From an uncultured Kineothrix sp. (lineage in GTDB: Bacteria > Bacillota > Clostridia > Lachnospirales > Lachnospiraceae), in NCBI GenBank assembly GCA_910588855.1, contig CAJUSR010000002.1:62001-126000 (forward strand): DNA of 64,000 nucleotides, written 5' to 3'. Position numbers and translations under genes: made by a program. Position 1 is the first letter of the stretch; every line of letters starts with the position of its first letter. Below the pieces are notes generated by a model. It was not told the DNA's origin. It saw only the letters and a list, made by a program, of their open reading frames with translations, and made no database searches. Below, one piece after another: positions 48,693 through 57,841 of this stretch.

Positions 48693-49856
48693 ATGAAAAA
48701 CAGATTATATTATGTACTATTCCTTTTATATGCCATTGTTGTGGCTTTTATCCTATATGTAAACGGTGTGTTTACAGGCGGGGATGTTTCTTTGGTAAAT
48801 CTGTTCATTAACGTTGGTTTCCTGGTCATCATCGGTGTGCTGTTTGTGATATCCGCTGTCAGCTTTGGGCGGTTGAACAATGTGACCGATGAATTGGTTG
48901 ATGTTACTTTCCGCCTTCAGAAAGAATATAAAGAGTCGGGCGGAAAAAATGTTTGGGGGAATTATCAGAACCGGAGCGATGTCTTTAAAAACGAGGAATT
49001 AAAAGGAGCTTTCAATAAATACAGGCAGCGCATGAAAGGATTGAAGACGAAGAGGGGAGTTGCCGGTCCTTGTGATTTGGAAGAATATATTAACGAGGAT
49101 CTTTTAGACAGGGTAGGTATGAACTTTTTCAATTCAGGGATTTCCGGTACCCTTACAGGGCTTGGGATTTTAGGTACTTTCCTTGGATTGTCTATGGGGC
49201 TTGGCTCTTTTCATGGGAACGATATTTATACGATTTCCGATAATGTAGGCTCTCTGCTTTCCGGCATGAAGGTGGCTTTCCACACTTCCGTATATGGTAT
49301 ATTTTTCTCTCTGGTGTTCAATATTGTATACCGAAGCATTATGTCAGACGCTTATGGGAAACTGGATGAATTTTTATCCATGTTCCGCCAAGCGGCACAG
49401 CCGGTTCCTGCCAGAGAAGATGAAAATTCCGCAACGATGCTGGTTTATCAGGCAGGCATGTCCAATGCGTTAAAACAGATGCTTGAGTTGATGAAAGGCA
49501 GCGCGGCGGAACAGACTGCAGGGGTGGAGCGTATCGTAGATAAATTTACCGGGCAGATGCAGACTGCTTTAGGAACGGACTTCCAGAAGCTGGGCAATAC
49601 TTTAAAAGCGGCAGGCGAAGCGCAGACAGTCAGTGCGGCAAATGCAGCGGAATTGATAGAGGCGGTTACCGCATTGGTAGAAGTAAACAAAAATGTCCAG
49701 TCAGCTCTTGCTAAGGTGATGGACAGGCAGGAGAAATTTGCAGGGGAATTAAGGGAGCAGAAGGAAAAACTGGTGAACACATGCAACGAGATGAGCGATG
49801 AAATTAGCAACCAATTGTATGCTTTTGACCAGATGAGGAGCCTTTATGAAAAATAA
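48693..49856 (+). CDS. MotA/TolQ/ExbB-like proton channel protein with long C-terminal tail (ZorA-like)
   Basis: A 387-aa stator-type protein. Two N-terminal helices (about 3-23 and 33-55), a cytoplasmic part, then the MotA/ExbB channel helices (GISGTLTGLGILGTFLGLSM and SGMKVAFHTSVYGIFFSLVF). A helical cytoplasmic tail of about 140 residues with coiled-coil character (AAGEAQTVSAANAAELIEAV) follows, as in ZorA and unlike flagellar MotA. GGGGTG precedes ATG 48693; the frame runs upstream to 48633. The partner gene overlaps by 11 bases. No flagellar genes are near. Confidence 0.75.
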   Translation: MKNRLYYVLFLLYAIVVAFILYVNGVFTGGDVSLVNLFINVGFLVIIGVLFVISAVSFGRLNNVTDELVDVTFRLQKEYKESGGKNVWGNYQNRSDVFKNEELKGAFNKYRQRMKGLKTKRGVAGPCDLEEYINEDLLDRVGMNFFNSGISGTLTGLGILGTFLGLSMGLGSFHGNDIYTISDNVGSLLSGMKVAFHTSVYGIFFSLVFNIVYRSIMSDAYGKLDEFLSMFRQAAQPVPAREDENSATMLVYQAGMSNALKQMLELMKGSAAEQTAGVERIVDKFTGQMQTALGTDFQKLGNTLKAAGEAQTVSAANAAELIEAVTALVEVNKNVQSALAKVMDRQEKFAGELREQKEKLVNTCNEMSDEISNQLYAFDQMRSLYEK

Positions 49857-50769
49857 ACGAAAGAACAGGGAGGCTTTTGCGGAACACAGCTATTGGCAGT
49901 CCTATTCGGACATGATGGCGGCATTGCTGTTGATTTTCGTATTGATGATAGCCATAACCCTTTCCATTTACAAGCAAAAGACCGCCGATTTGGATAAAAC
50001 GAGTTTAGAACTCAGCGAAGCGCAGGCAAAGCTGGATGTGACAATCGCGGATTTGGAAAACTCCAAAGCTGAGCTGGAAAAGTCCAACGAAGAACTGGCA
50101 TCTTCTTTGACAGAGCTGCAGCAGGCATATGCGCAGGCAGCGTTAACGCAGGAGGAGCTGAACAATGCTTACCTGGAAATTGAAAATGCAAAAAATGAGC
50201 TGACAACGACAAAAAATGAACTTCAAAATATTGTAGGGATACGGACGGATATTATTGGCGCTTTGCAGACGGCTTTTAACAATTCCAGCATGAAGGTGGA
50301 TGCCCAAACCGGTTCCATTACGTTTTCCTCCGATGTGTTGTTCCGCTACAACAGCGCTACCCTTACGGCGGACAGCAAAGAAACGTTAAAAGAAATTATC
50401 CCCACTTATCTGGATGTGCTTTTGCAGGACCAATTCCGCGGTTACATTGCGGAAATCATCATCGAAGGGCATACCGATACCGACGGCGGCTACCAGAGCA
50501 ATATGGAATTATCTTATGCAAGGGCTAATGCCGTGGCCGATTTCTGCTTAAACCAAAAGAACGGTTTAAGCGAGGAAAAAATTGAACAATTGCAGAAAAT
50601 CCTTACCGTTAACGGAAAGTCTTGGAGCAGCCCTATCTATCAAAGGGATACCTTGGGAAACCCTACGGATTCCGTAGATATGGCATCTTCCAGACGTGTG
50701 GAAATCAAATTCCGCCTGAAAGAAGATGAAATGATACAAAAAATTTCGGGAATTTTGGCACAGCAATAA
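49846..50769 (+). CDS. OmpA/MotB-like peptidoglycan-binding stator protein (ZorB-like)
   Basis: A 307-aa partner of the preceding channel. The single membrane helix (about 20-42) carries the Asp expected to carry ions (SYSDMMAALLLIF). A coiled coil (about 44-130) spans the wall space, and an OmpA-like domain (about 150-300) has EGHTDTDGGYQSNMELSYAR and ASSRRVEIKF, the peptidoglycan-binding motifs. Together the two form a 5:2-type rotary motor. ZorA/ZorB from Zorya defence have the same layout, but zorC/D/E are absent here. A strong terminator ends the pair. Confidence 0.78.
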   Translation: MKNKRKNREAFAEHSYWQSYSDMMAALLLIFVLMIAITLSIYKQKTADLDKTSLELSEAQAKLDVTIADLENSKAELEKSNEELASSLTELQQAYAQAALTQEELNNAYLEIENAKNELTTTKNELQNIVGIRTDIIGALQTAFNNSSMKVDAQTGSITFSSDVLFRYNSATLTADSKETLKEIIPTYLDVLLQDQFRGYIAEIIIEGHTDTDGGYQSNMELSYARANAVADFCLNQKNGLSEEKIEQLQKILTVNGKSWSSPIYQRDTLGNPTDSVDMASSRRVEIKFRLKEDEMIQKISGILAQQ

Positions 50770-50801
50770 TGGAGGGATTTCCCCACAATGAATAAAAGAT
50801 T

Positions 50802-50836
50802 CAAACCCCTGATTTATCATTAGGGGTTTGTTTTTG
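50802..50836 (+). terminator. Intrinsic terminator of the motor pair
   Basis: CAAACCCCT (50802-50810) and AGGGGTTTG (50822-50830) form a nine-pair stem followed by TTTTTG. Confidence 0.85.
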
Positions 50837-50953
50837 TAAAATAGGGTACGCGCCCCTATATTTTTTTGAAAAGTTGTGGTAAGATATACAAAGCATATTT
50901 TTGACTGGTTATTTCAACGGGTTGTAGGCAGTATGCCGGAAAGGTTTGAGGAA

Positions 50954-51625
50954 ATGCTTGAAAATATAGATGCGGTTATTTTTGACTTGGACGGTTCGCT
51001 TGTGGACTCCATGTGGATGTGGAGACAGATAGATATAGAATATCTTGGAAAATTCGGCATCGAATTGCCGGAAGATTTACAAGAGGCCATCGAGGGGATG
51101 AGTTTTAGCGAAACGGCGGGCTACTTTAAGGAGCGTTTCCGGCTTCCGGATTCCATCCAGCAGATTAAATCGGATTGGAATGCGATGGCATGGGATAAAT
51201 ACAGTAATGAGGTGCCTTTGAAAGAGGGCGTGGATGATTTTTTGGAAATTTGCAGGGAACAGGGAATATTGCTTGGGATAGCCACCAGCAATTCCAGGGA
51301 ATTGGTTCAGAATGTCGTGTCCGTACATGGGCTGGAAGACTATTTTTCCTGCATTATGACAGGGTGTGATGTGGCAAAAGGGAAACCGGCTCCGGACATT
51401 TATTTGGCGGTGGCGAATGAGCTGAATGTGGAGCCGGGGCGTTGTCTTGTATTTGAGGATATTATCCCGGGGATTTTGGCCGGAAAAGCGGCGGGGATGA
51501 AGGTGTGTGCCGTGGAAGACGCTTATTCGATTACGGTGAAAGAAGAAAAAATGTTGGCGGCCGATTATTATATTGAGGATTTCACCGGTTTGTCCAAAAA
51601 TAGCAGAAGGAAAAGGATATCATGA
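50954..51625 (+). CDS. HAD superfamily hydrolase (beta-phosphoglucomutase/phosphatase type)
   Basis: A 223-aa HAD enzyme with motif I AVIFDLDGSLVDS, motif II ATSNS and motif III/IV GKPAPDIYLAVANEL and VFEDIIPGILAGKAAGM, with a helical cap between I and II. The substrate is unknown. Start: ATG 50954 is preceded by AAAGG; the frame is open to 50876 and ATG 50933 is also possible. The stop overlaps the next start (ATGA). Confidence 0.85.
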   Translation: MLENIDAVIFDLDGSLVDSMWMWRQIDIEYLGKFGIELPEDLQEAIEGMSFSETAGYFKERFRLPDSIQQIKSDWNAMAWDKYSNEVPLKEGVDDFLEICREQGILLGIATSNSRELVQNVVSVHGLEDYFSCIMTGCDVAKGKPAPDIYLAVANELNVEPGRCLVFEDIIPGILAGKAAGMKVCAVEDAYSITVKEEKMLAADYYIEDFTGLSKNSRRKRIS

Positions 51626-53505
51626 ATGGATTTTTGCCAATTTCAAAAGAGGACTTAATAGAGCGGGGAATTTCCCAGTTGGATTTTGTCTATGTGATAG
51701 GTGATGCTTATGTGGACCACCCGTCCTTTGGGCATGCGATTATTAGCCGTATCCTAGAGTCTCATGGATATTCTGTGGGGATTATTTCTCAACCGGATTG
51801 GAAGGATGAGAAAAGCATTGCCGTTTTGGGGCGGCCAAGGCTTGCCTTTCTTGTATCGGCAGGGAATATGGATTCTATGGTCAACCATTATTTTGTGTCG
51901 AAAAAACATCGGCCGGCCGATGCTTATACGCCGGGCGGCGAGGTGGGGAAGCGGCCGGATTATGCGTCTGTGGTATATGGAAACCTTATCCGGCAGACTT
52001 TTAAGGATGTGCCGGTGATTTTGGGAGGAGTGGAATCCAGCCTTAGGCGGCTTGCCCATTATGATTATTGGTCCGGTAGGCTGAAACGTTCCGTTTTGTT
52101 GGACTCCCAGGCCGATTTGATTTCTTACGGAATGGGGGAACGTTCGATTGTAGAGATTGCGGATGCTTTAAATAGCGGCATCGCAGTAAAGGATATTACG
52201 TTTATCGCAGGAACAGTTTATAAAACAAAGGATATTTCAGGAATATATGACAGCTTGCAGCTTCCTTCTTATGATGAAATGAGAAGCAAACCTGCAGCAT
52301 ATGCGGACAGCTTTTGCAAACAATATCAAAATACCGATTCTTTTAACGGGAAATATTTAATTGAGCCATATCCGAACAATGTGTATGTGGTGCAGAATCC
52401 TCCTGCAAAACCTTTGTCTACAGAGGAAATGGATGCAGTCTATGATTTGCCCTACCAAAGGACATATCATCCTTCGTATGAAGAAAAAGGCGGGGTTCCT
52501 GCCATTTCGGAAATTAAATTTTCCCTAATCAGCAGCCGGGGCTGTTTTGGCGGATGCAATTTCTGCGCCCTGACTTTCCATCAAGGAAGGATTGTGCAGG
52601 CGAGAAGTCATGATTCCATTCTAAAAGAAGCGGTACAAATGACAAAGGAGGAAGGCTTTAAAGGGTATATCCATGATGTGGGGGGACCGACGGCTAATTT
52701 CCGCCATCCATCCTGCGCAAAGCAGATGCAGATGGGAGTGTGCAAAAACAAACAATGTCTGTTCCCGAAACCTTGTGGGAACCTTACGGTAAACCATAGC
52801 GATTATTTGGAACTTTTACAAAAACTGCGCGCCATCCCCGGCGTGAAAAAAGTGTTTATCCGTTCAGGGATACGGTTTGACTATCTTTTAGAAGATAAGG
52901 ACAATGCTTTTTTTACGGAATTGGTGGAACATCATGTGAGCGGGCAATTGAAAGTGGCGCCGGAGCATATTTCGGATGCGGTACTTTCCAAAATGGGGAA
53001 ACCATCCAATAAAGTTTATGAGCTTTTTGTTAAAAAATATAATGAAATAAATGAAAAATTAGGGAAAAAACAATTTCTTGTGCCATATCTGATGTCTTCC
53101 CATCCAGGCTCTACGCTGAAAGAAGCGGTAGAATTGGCGGAATATTTAAGGGATTTGGGGTATATGCCGGAGCAGGTGCAGGATTTTTACCCAACGCCTT
53201 CTACCATATCTACAGTGATGTACTATACGGGGATTGACCCGATAAGCAAGAAAAAAGTTTATGTATGTAATAACCCCCATGAAAAAGCGATGCAGAGGGC
53301 ATTGATACAGTACCGGAACCCTAAAAATTATGATTTGGTTTATGAAGCGTTGACGAAGGCCGGTCGGGAAGACTTAATTGGGTTTGGGAAAAAATGCCTG
53401 ATTCGGCCGAAAAACAAGACAGAATACGTGCCGAAAAAACAGAAGAAGGAAAAAAGGGAAAAGAAAAAGAAGACGATTCGCAATGTGCATAAAAAGAAAG
53501 CATAG
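51622..53505 (+). CDS. YgiQ family radical SAM protein
   Basis: A 627-aa radical SAM protein. Domains: UPF0313 N-terminal (about 1-290), then the 4Fe-4S motif SSRGCFGGCNFCALTFHQG, a Cys-rich segment (HPSCAKQMQMGVCKNKQC), and the C-terminal YgiQ region with VAPEHISDAVLSKMGKPSN and HPGSTLKEAVELAEYLRDLG. The last 30 residues are Lys-rich. The reaction is unknown. The ATGA overlap with the HAD gene suggests coupling. Confidence 0.9.
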   Translation: MNGFLPISKEDLIERGISQLDFVYVIGDAYVDHPSFGHAIISRILESHGYSVGIISQPDWKDEKSIAVLGRPRLAFLVSAGNMDSMVNHYFVSKKHRPADAYTPGGEVGKRPDYASVVYGNLIRQTFKDVPVILGGVESSLRRLAHYDYWSGRLKRSVLLDSQADLISYGMGERSIVEIADALNSGIAVKDITFIAGTVYKTKDISGIYDSLQLPSYDEMRSKPAAYADSFCKQYQNTDSFNGKYLIEPYPNNVYVVQNPPAKPLSTEEMDAVYDLPYQRTYHPSYEEKGGVPAISEIKFSLISSRGCFGGCNFCALTFHQGRIVQARSHDSILKEAVQMTKEEGFKGYIHDVGGPTANFRHPSCAKQMQMGVCKNKQCLFPKPCGNLTVNHSDYLELLQKLRAIPGVKKVFIRSGIRFDYLLEDKDNAFFTELVEHHVSGQLKVAPEHISDAVLSKMGKPSNKVYELFVKKYNEINEKLGKKQFLVPYLMSSHPGSTLKEAVELAEYLRDLGYMPEQVQDFYPTPSTISTVMYYTGIDPISKKKVYVCNNPHEKAMQRALIQYRNPKNYDLVYEALTKAGREDLIGFGKKCLIRPKNKTEYVPKKQKKEKREKKKKTIRNVHKKKA

Positions 53506-53531
53506 CAAAGCTGCGCAGAAATGAGGGAAAA

Positions 53532-54302
53532 ATGGGAAAAAAGAAAATTATCATTATTACGGGGGCTTCTTCCGGCCTTGGGCAGGAATTTGCTTTCCAA
53601 TTGGACAAAATCATGCATAGACTGGATGAAGTATGGCTGATTGCCAGAAGGAAAGAACGTCTGGAAGAATTGGCAAAGCTTTTGGATACTCCGGCAAAAA
53701 TAATCTCTATGGATGTGGCAAAAGAGCAGGACAACCGGGCTTTTAAGGAGTTGCTGGAAAGGGAAAACGTTTCCATCCGTATGCTCATCAATTGCGCCGG
53801 TTTCGGGTTGATGGGCCGGTTTGAAGATTTGGACATGGAAGAACAAATCGGGATGCTGGAAGTGAATTGTAAGGCATTGACCTGGCTGACATATGAATGT
53901 ATTCCTTATATATGCAAAAATGGACGGATTATCCAGTTGGCATCCAGTGCGGCTTTTGCACCGCAAAAGAATTTTGCCGTTTATGCAGCCACAAAATCCT
54001 ATGTACTAAGCTTTTCCCGTTCTTTGCGGGAAGAATTAAAAGAGAAATCCATATGGGTGACGGCAGTGTGCCCAGGACCGGTGGAAACGGAATTTTTTGA
54101 TATTGCGGAGAAATACGGCTCCACATTGGCGGTAAAAAAATTGACATTAGTTTCCCCTCAACGTGTTGTGAAAGAAGCATTGCTGGATTCCCATGACAGA
54201 AGGGCTCTTTCCGTATGCAGCCTTCCCATTAAGGCTTTTGGCATATTGTCTAAGACTGTTCCTCACGGATGGATTTTGCACGTTATGAACCTATTGAAAT
54301 GA
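53532..54302 (+). CDS. Short-chain dehydrogenase/reductase
   Basis: A 256-aa classical SDR: TGASSGLGQEFAFQ (NADPH-binding), NCAGFGLMG, and the catalytic Ser with YAATKSYVLSFSRS (YxxxK). The C-terminal region after KKLTLVSPQRVV is longer than in minimal SDRs. Substrate unknown. Its end overlaps the open frame of the next gene, but not the chosen start of it. Confidence 0.88.
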   Translation: MGKKKIIIITGASSGLGQEFAFQLDKIMHRLDEVWLIARRKERLEELAKLLDTPAKIISMDVAKEQDNRAFKELLERENVSIRMLINCAGFGLMGRFEDLDMEEQIGMLEVNCKALTWLTYECIPYICKNGRIIQLASSAAFAPQKNFAVYAATKSYVLSFSRSLREELKEKSIWVTAVCPGPVETEFFDIAEKYGSTLAVKKLTLVSPQRVVKEALLDSHDRRALSVCSLPIKAFGILSKTVPHGWILHVMNLLK

Positions 54303-54331
54303 GAAAACGGCAAAGAGGAGAAGAGGGGCGA

Positions 54332-54904
54332 ATGACAGGGAAAAAAATAGCCAAAGGGCAGTATGGATATATGAAAAGGCAAAAAATGTGGAGCAGTATC
54401 CGTACCATTTGCCTATTTGCCTTATCCCTTTCCATATTTGGAATAGGGATAGCGGTTTTGGGAACGAAGGAAAGCCTTCTTACCGTTATCGCTATATTAG
54501 GCTGCCTTCCGGCAGGAAGAAGTATGGTGAATATGATTATGTTCCTGCGGGCTACGGGCTGCTCTGAAAAGGCAAAGGAAAAAATCAGCAGGCATGCAGA
54601 GGGGTTGACGGAGCTGTACGATATGTTTTTTACTTCTTATACGAAAAATTATCCGGTTAGCCATATGGCAATCCGGAATCATGTGGTTTGCGGCTATATG
54701 GAAAGTAAAAAGGCGGACAGTGCAGCCTGCGAAAAACATTTGGATACTTATTTGAAGCAAGGCGGATGCAGCGGCGTGGCGGTAAAAATATTTGATGATA
54801 TTGAGAAATACTGTGAAGGGCTTCATAACCTGAAGAAACAGGAAGAAACGGATCATGGGAAGATGGCGGAGATTGTGGAAAATCTGTTGGCTATTTCGTT
54901 ATAA
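54332..54904 (+). CDS. Hypothetical membrane protein, 190 aa
   Basis: Not recognised. Two adjacent membrane helices (about 22-45 and 48-65) after a basic N-terminus, then a mostly helical cytoplasmic part with three Cys residues (CGYMESKKADSAACEKHLDT). GAGGAGAAGAGGGG precedes the ATG at 54332; the longer frame from 54269 overlaps the SDR gene. It probably forms an operon with the RluA-type gene that follows after 22 bases. Confidence 0.65.
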   Translation: MTGKKIAKGQYGYMKRQKMWSSIRTICLFALSLSIFGIGIAVLGTKESLLTVIAILGCLPAGRSMVNMIMFLRATGCSEKAKEKISRHAEGLTELYDMFFTSYTKNYPVSHMAIRNHVVCGYMESKKADSAACEKHLDTYLKQGGCSGVAVKIFDDIEKYCEGLHNLKKQEETDHGKMAEIVENLLAISL

Positions 54905-54926
54905 AAGATAGGATTGGAGAAGTTCT

Positions 54927-55985
54927 ATGAGGAAGATTACTATAAAAGAAAAGGAAGCCGGGCAGCGTCTGGATAAATATCTACGTAAATATCTGTCAAA
55001 TTCCACTTCCGGTTTCCTTTATAAAATGCTTCGGAAAAAAAATATTACTTTAAACGGGAAGAAGGCGTCGGGCAGCGAGATGCTCCATGAGAAAGATGAA
55101 GTTGCGCTGTTCCTTTCCGAAGATACAATTGTAAAATTCGGCGGAAGGGTATCGGAAGCGGGCAGGGATGCCCTTTCAGGGGATGCTTTGCAGAGAATAT
55201 CACAGCAGGAATCCATATGGGAAAAAAGATGCCTTCAATACGAAGAAGCTTATAGGAAGTTGGGGGCGTTTGAAATTGTCTTTGAGAACCGGCATGTGCT
55301 TGTAGTCAACAAGCCATCGGGGTTATTGACCCAAAAGGCAGCGTCCGATGATTTATCTTTAAACGAGTGGTTGATTGGCTATCTTCTTGCAAAAGGGGAA
55401 ATAACAAAAGAAGAGCTGCATACCTTTAAACCATCTGTCTGCAACCGGCTGGACAGGAATACCAGCGGGCTGGTCTTATGCGGGAAAACCCTTCAGGGCA
55501 GCCAGAAGATAAGCGCTTTGCTGAAAGACAGAAGCCTGCGTAAATTTTATTGCCTGTTTGTGAAGGGGGTAGTAACCAAAGGTGCAGAGATAGAAGGGCA
55601 TTTGAAAAAAGACGGGCAGATAAACCGTGTAACCATATGTAAAGATGGAGGGGATAAGGATGCTTCTTATATTAAGACGGTATATCAGCCGCTTAAGAAT
55701 TACCGGAATATGACAATGCTGGAGGCGGAACTTGTGACCGGAAAAACCCACCAGATTAGGATTCATCTGGCTGGTATTGGGCACCCTGTTCTGGGGGACT
55801 ATAAATACGGATATTTTGAGTTTAATGATTTGTATAAGAAAAAGTACGGAATCCATACACAGCTTTTACATGCCAGCCGTTTGGAATTTCCGAAGATGGA
55901 TGGGGAATGGGAAGATATGTCAGAACTCGTACTTAAGGCGGAACCACCGGAAATTTTCCGGCTTTTGGACGAAGGAGAAGAATGA
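54927..55985 (+). CDS. Pseudouridine synthase, RluA family
   Basis: A 352-aa enzyme with an N-terminal S4 domain (QRLDKYLRKYLSNSTSGFLY), a linker, and the catalytic domain with CNRLDRNTSGLVLCGKTLQG (catalytic Asp in RLDRNT), followed by LVTGKTHQIRIHLAGIGHPV. Modifies uridines in 23S rRNA or tRNA; the position is not predictable. The recU gene follows three bases later. Confidence 0.92.
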   Translation: MRKITIKEKEAGQRLDKYLRKYLSNSTSGFLYKMLRKKNITLNGKKASGSEMLHEKDEVALFLSEDTIVKFGGRVSEAGRDALSGDALQRISQQESIWEKRCLQYEEAYRKLGAFEIVFENRHVLVVNKPSGLLTQKAASDDLSLNEWLIGYLLAKGEITKEELHTFKPSVCNRLDRNTSGLVLCGKTLQGSQKISALLKDRSLRKFYCLFVKGVVTKGAEIEGHLKKDGQINRVTICKDGGDKDASYIKTVYQPLKNYRNMTMLEAELVTGKTHQIRIHLAGIGHPVLGDYKYGYFEFNDLYKKKYGIHTQLLHASRLEFPKMDGEWEDMSELVLKAEPPEIFRLLDEGEE

Positions 55986-55988
55986 GGG

Positions 55989-56531
55989 ATGGCAACTTGG
56001 AATTCCAGAGGATTAAGAGGTTCTACTTTGGAGGATTTGATTAACCGTACGAATGAGAAATATTTGGAGAACGGGCTGGCATTGATGCAAAAGATTCCAA
56101 CGCCAATTACCCCCATTACGATAGACAAAGAAACCAGACAGATTACCCTTGCTTATTTTGACCAGAAGAGTACCGTTGACTACATCGGTGCCGTACAGGG
56201 TATCCCGGTCTGTTTCGACGCCAAGGAATGTACAAAAGACACCTTTGCCCTTCAGAATATCCATGAACATCAGGTGGAGTTCATGCGCCTATTTGAAAAG
56301 CAGGGCGGAATCGCTTTTTTCATCATTTATTATACGCACAAGGAGATTTTCTATTATCTGCCTTATGAGATGCTCCGGTTTTTTTGGGACAGGGCAAAAG
56401 AGGGAGGGAGGAAGAGCTTCCGGTTTGAAGAGCTGAACCCCGCGTATATTATGCCAAGGAAGAACAATGTTTTTGTGCCTTATCTGGATATGATACAAAG
56501 GGATTTGGATGACCGGGAGGCAGACACCTAG
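55989..56531 (+). CDS. recU: Holliday junction resolvase RecU
   Basis: A 180-aa nuclease of the RecU family, starting WNSRGLRGSTLEDLINRTNE. The active site has the Asp of STVDYIGAVQG with the FDAKECTKD motif (catalytic Asp, Glu and Lys). RecU resolves junctions in Firmicutes in place of RuvC, which fits the ruvAB without ruvC earlier in this window. The 152 bases after it hold only the leader of hisZ; no T-box is recognised there. Confidence 0.93.
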   Translation: MATWNSRGLRGSTLEDLINRTNEKYLENGLALMQKIPTPITPITIDKETRQITLAYFDQKSTVDYIGAVQGIPVCFDAKECTKDTFALQNIHEHQVEFMRLFEKQGGIAFFIIYYTHKEIFYYLPYEMLRFFWDRAKEGGRKSFRFEELNPAYIMPRKNNVFVPYLDMIQRDLDDREADT

Positions 56532-56683
56532 CCACAGGCAACGGAACATTAAATGAAAAACGGTTCAAGAGGCGGGGCTTAAACTGGCAGCGCAAAGTTT
56601 GCGTTTTGCGGCATTTACAGGCGCCAGGCAGCCGTTTGACTCATTGGACATGGGAATAGCAGGAAAGGAGCAGGTTTGAAAAT

Positions 56684-57841
56684 ATGAAATGTATGACGGG
56701 CAGACATAGTGAATTGGTACATACGCCGGAAGGGGTAAGGGATATTTATGGGGATGAATATGCAAAAAAGCTTCGGGTGGAAAACTTGATATTGGAAAAG
56801 GTAAGAAGCTATGGATACGAAGATATCCAGACCCCGGCATTTGAGTTTTTCGATGTTTTTTCAAAAGAAGTAGGAACTACACCTTCCAGGGAATTGTATA
56901 AATTTTTTGACAAGGAAGGGAATACATTGGTATTGCGCCCGGATTTTACCCCATCTATCGCCAGATGTGCGGCAAAGTATTTTGCAGATTGCAATGTACC
57001 GATCCGGTTCTGCTATGTAGGGAATACGTTTACAAATACTTCCGATTTACAGGGGAAATTAAAAGAAGCAACCCAAATGGGGGCGGAACTGATTGGGGAT
57101 TCGTCCACGGAAGCGGATGGGGAAATGGCGGCGCTTGTCATAGAAGCTTTGCTTGCTGCCGGCTTAAAAGATTTCCAATTGAGCGTGGGGAATGTGGAAT
57201 ATTTTAAGGGGCTTTGCATGGAAGCCGGGCTGGACGAAGAGACAGAACTGGAATTGAGGGAATTTATTTCCGGGAAAAATTATTTCGGTGCGGAGGAACT
57301 TCTTCGGGAGAAAAAGGTGCCGGAGAAATATTGGGATGCTTTGCTGAAAGTGACGGACTTATTCGGCACTTATGAGGCTTTGGAACAGGCGAAGGCCTTT
57401 GTGCATAACGAGCGTTCCTTAGGCGCTATCCGGCGGTTAGAGGCGTTGTATGAAGTGCTTTGCTGTTATGGGGTGGAAAGCTATGTTTCGTTTGACTTGG
57501 GGATGTTGAGCAAATACCGTTACTACACAGGCGTCATATTCAAAGCTTATACATATGGCGTAGGGGATGCCATTGTAAAAGGAGGAAGATATGATACCCT
57601 TCTTGGTCGTTTCGGGAAAGAGGCGCCTGCCATTGGTTTTGCCGTAGTGATTGATGATTTGATGGCGGCTTTGGGGCGTCAGAACGTGGAGATTCCGCTT
57701 TTGCCGGGGACAGAGGCGATAGAATATACGGAAGAATCCTATAAAGAAATGCTAGAGAAAGCAAAATCGCTTCGGGCGGAAGGGAAGAAAGCCGTATTGA
57801 TTCCACAGGGGAAAACGGAGGAAAGGACGGAAAAGGGATAA
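56684..57841 (+). CDS. hisZ: ATP phosphoribosyltransferase regulatory subunit
   Basis: A 385-aa HisRS-like paralogue that binds the short HisG. It has TPEGVRDIYGDEYAKKLRVE and RPDFTPSIARCAAKYF (class II synthetase motif 2-like), then GRYDTLLGRFGKEAPAIGFA near the end, without an anticodon-binding domain. AAAGGAG is about 13 bases before the ATG. It shares one base with hisG (TAATG), so the two are coupled. Confidence 0.93.
   Translation: MKCMTGRHSELVHTPEGVRDIYGDEYAKKLRVENLILEKVRSYGYEDIQTPAFEFFDVFSKEVGTTPSRELYKFFDKEGNTLVLRPDFTPSIARCAAKYFADCNVPIRFCYVGNTFTNTSDLQGKLKEATQMGAELIGDSSTEADGEMAALVIEALLAAGLKDFQLSVGNVEYFKGLCMEAGLDEETELELREFISGKNYFGAEELLREKKVPEKYWDALLKVTDLFGTYEALEQAKAFVHNERSLGAIRRLEALYEVLCCYGVESYVSFDLGMLSKYRYYTGVIFKAYTYGVGDAIVKGGRYDTLLGRFGKEAPAIGFAVVIDDLMAALGRQNVEIPLLPGTEAIEYTEESYKEMLEKAKSLRAEGKKAVLIPQGKTEERTEKG

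Noticed and set aside
48693..50769. Complete Zorya defence system
   Set aside because: Only the ZorA/ZorB-like motor genes are present; the following genes are HAD, YgiQ and SDR, not ZorC/D/E. Reported as a finding without the defence claim.
56532..56683. Possible T-box or histidine leader before hisZ
   Set aside because: No T-box sequence, no run of His codons and no terminator/antiterminator pair could be made out.
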